A stretch of 64,000 nt of DNA from Arthrobacter dokdonellae (GTDB lineage: Bacteria; Actinomycetota; Actinomycetes; Actinomycetales; Micrococcaceae), in the NCBI RefSeq assembly GCF_003268655.1, contig NZ_CP029642.1, positions 2,914,001 through 2,978,000 of the forward strand, in the 5' to 3' direction. Below are positions 63,358 to 64,000 of the stretch, piece after piece; position 1 is the first letter of the stretch, and every line of letters starts with the position of its first letter. Both the position numbers and the translations under genes were made by a program. The notes beneath the pieces are model-generated. The model was not told the origin of the DNA. It saw nothing but the letters and a program-made list of their open reading frames with translations, and ran no database searches.

Positions 63358-64000
63358 TCAGGAGGCCGCCATGGGGTCGGAGAGAAGAGGCTCGACGGCA
63401 ATTGCCACCGTCAAGAGGGTGAGGTCGGCATCCATCAGACTATCCAGGGTCAGGCCCACCGGCAGACCGTCCGTGGTGAAGCCGGCCGGAAGGGAGATCG
63501 AAGGGGTTCCGGCCACCGCCGACGGCGTGGCGTTGGCCACAATGGTGCGCAGCACATCGGCAGGTCGGCCGTTGTGGATGAAGGAGTCCTCCCGGCCGAG
63601 CAGCGGGGCGGTGGTGACCACGGACGGGTATATCACAGCCTGGATGCCGTTAGTTTGGAAAGCTTCCCGATAGCGGGAGCGCAGATCTTCGCGTGCTCCC
63701 AGCGCGGCGTTGTAGGCCTCGGTGGGCGTCGGCGCATTCACAATGTCCTGCAGGATGGCGCGGACGTCGGGCGATTCAACGGACTCGGCCAGTTGGCTCA
63801 AGGTGATGTGGTCGTCTGAGATGGCATTCAGGTATTCGCTGAGGCAGCGCTCGGTCTCGAAGTTCATGATCGCGAATCCGGCAGCTAGGGAATCGGCGCG
63901 CGGCGTGCCCATATCGACCTCGACTAGGGTGACGCCGGCATCCGCCAAGCGCTCGAGCGCAAGCTCAGTCAGCCGTGCCACCTCGGGATCGAGGTCCTCA
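63358..64000 (-). CDS. Amidase signature family protein, 3' part
   Basis: This is the C-terminal 214 residues of an amidase; the gene begins beyond the window, and the catalytic Ser-Ser-Lys part is not visible. RYREAFQTNGIQAVIYPSVV and GTPSISLPAGFTTDGLPVGL are the typical C-terminal blocks of the amidase signature family (GatA/indoleacetamide hydrolase relatives). It splits amides into acid and ammonia or amine. It lies directly upstream of a YtcJ-type amidohydrolase and is probably co-transcribed with it. Confidence 0.85.
   Translation of the reverse strand, partial: EDLDPEVARLTELALERLADAGVTLVEVDMGTPRADSLAAGFAIMNFETERCLSEYLNAISDDHITLSQLAESVESPDVRAILQDIVNAPTPTEAYNAALGAREDLRSRYREAFQTNGIQAVIYPSVVTTAPLLGREDSFIHNGRPADVLRTIVANATPSAVAGTPSISLPAGFTTDGLPVGLTLDSLMDADLTLLTVAIAVEPLLSDPMAAS

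Overview
The window is high-GC DNA with ABC importers that carry no ATPase of their own, many LacI/GntR/DeoR/TetR/LysR regulators, catabolic clusters packed with 4-bp ATGA overlaps, and a copper amine oxidase whose active-site spacing matches the Arthrobacter globiformis enzymes. Together this points to a soil actinomycete of the Micrococcaceae (Arthrobacter/Paenarthrobacter-like). No rRNA, complete tRNA, CRISPR array or replication origin was seen. This assignment is inference; no marker gene is present.

Layout. 1-3.2 kb: the end of an aldehyde dehydrogenase gene, a tandem pair of near-identical FadR-type GntR regulators and a cupin gene with a GntR-like operator. 4.1-11.2 kb: a sucrose/fructan operon (LacI, binding protein, two permeases, PfkB kinase, intracellular GH32 hydrolase). 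11.3-12.6 kb: an intact IS1595-family element. 12.7-23.1 kb: a sugar-oxidation cluster (two Gfo/Idh/MocA dehydrogenases, two TIM-barrel isomerases, VOC protein, two SDRs, LacI, KDPG-type aldolase, P-loop kinase, MFS symporter) tied together by five copies of one operator-like motif. 24.2-25.7 kb: an IS3-family element. 26.1-32.5 kb: an amino-sugar-like cluster (SIS isomerase, ROK kinase, ABC importer without ATPase, divergent DeoR). 33.7-49.6 kb: an amine/amino-acid catabolic region (APC and NCS1 permeases, YtcJ amidohydrolase, aldehyde dehydrogenase, copper amine oxidase, TetR, LysR, RidA, DUF1028, M20 hydrolase, aspartase, flavin monooxygenase). 51.0-52.4 kb: an ISL3 element with a perfect 8-bp target duplication. 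53.2-59.4 kb: a lipoprotein and a decayed defence island (frameshifted OGG-like gene, drmC and drmB remnants of a DISARM system, a TM2-Ltp protein). 59.4-64 kb: IS3, IS630 and other transposon debris, a truncated nucleoside-kinase-like gene, a second YtcJ amidohydrolase and the 3' part of an amidase gene.

The most unusual structure is a family of four same-strand repeats (near 3.4, 24.0, 32.95 and 52.55 kb). Each contains a tRNA 3' end (T-arm, acceptor strand, CCA-like end) followed by a conserved sequence that in two copies forms a terminator-like hairpin, and no copy has a tRNA 5' half. They divide the window into three blocks of about 20.6, 8.9 and 19.6 kb, each holding self-contained catabolic clusters with their own regulators. 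This looks like a tandem array of islands inserted one after another at a tRNA 3' end. No integrase was found here, so the mechanism is inferred.
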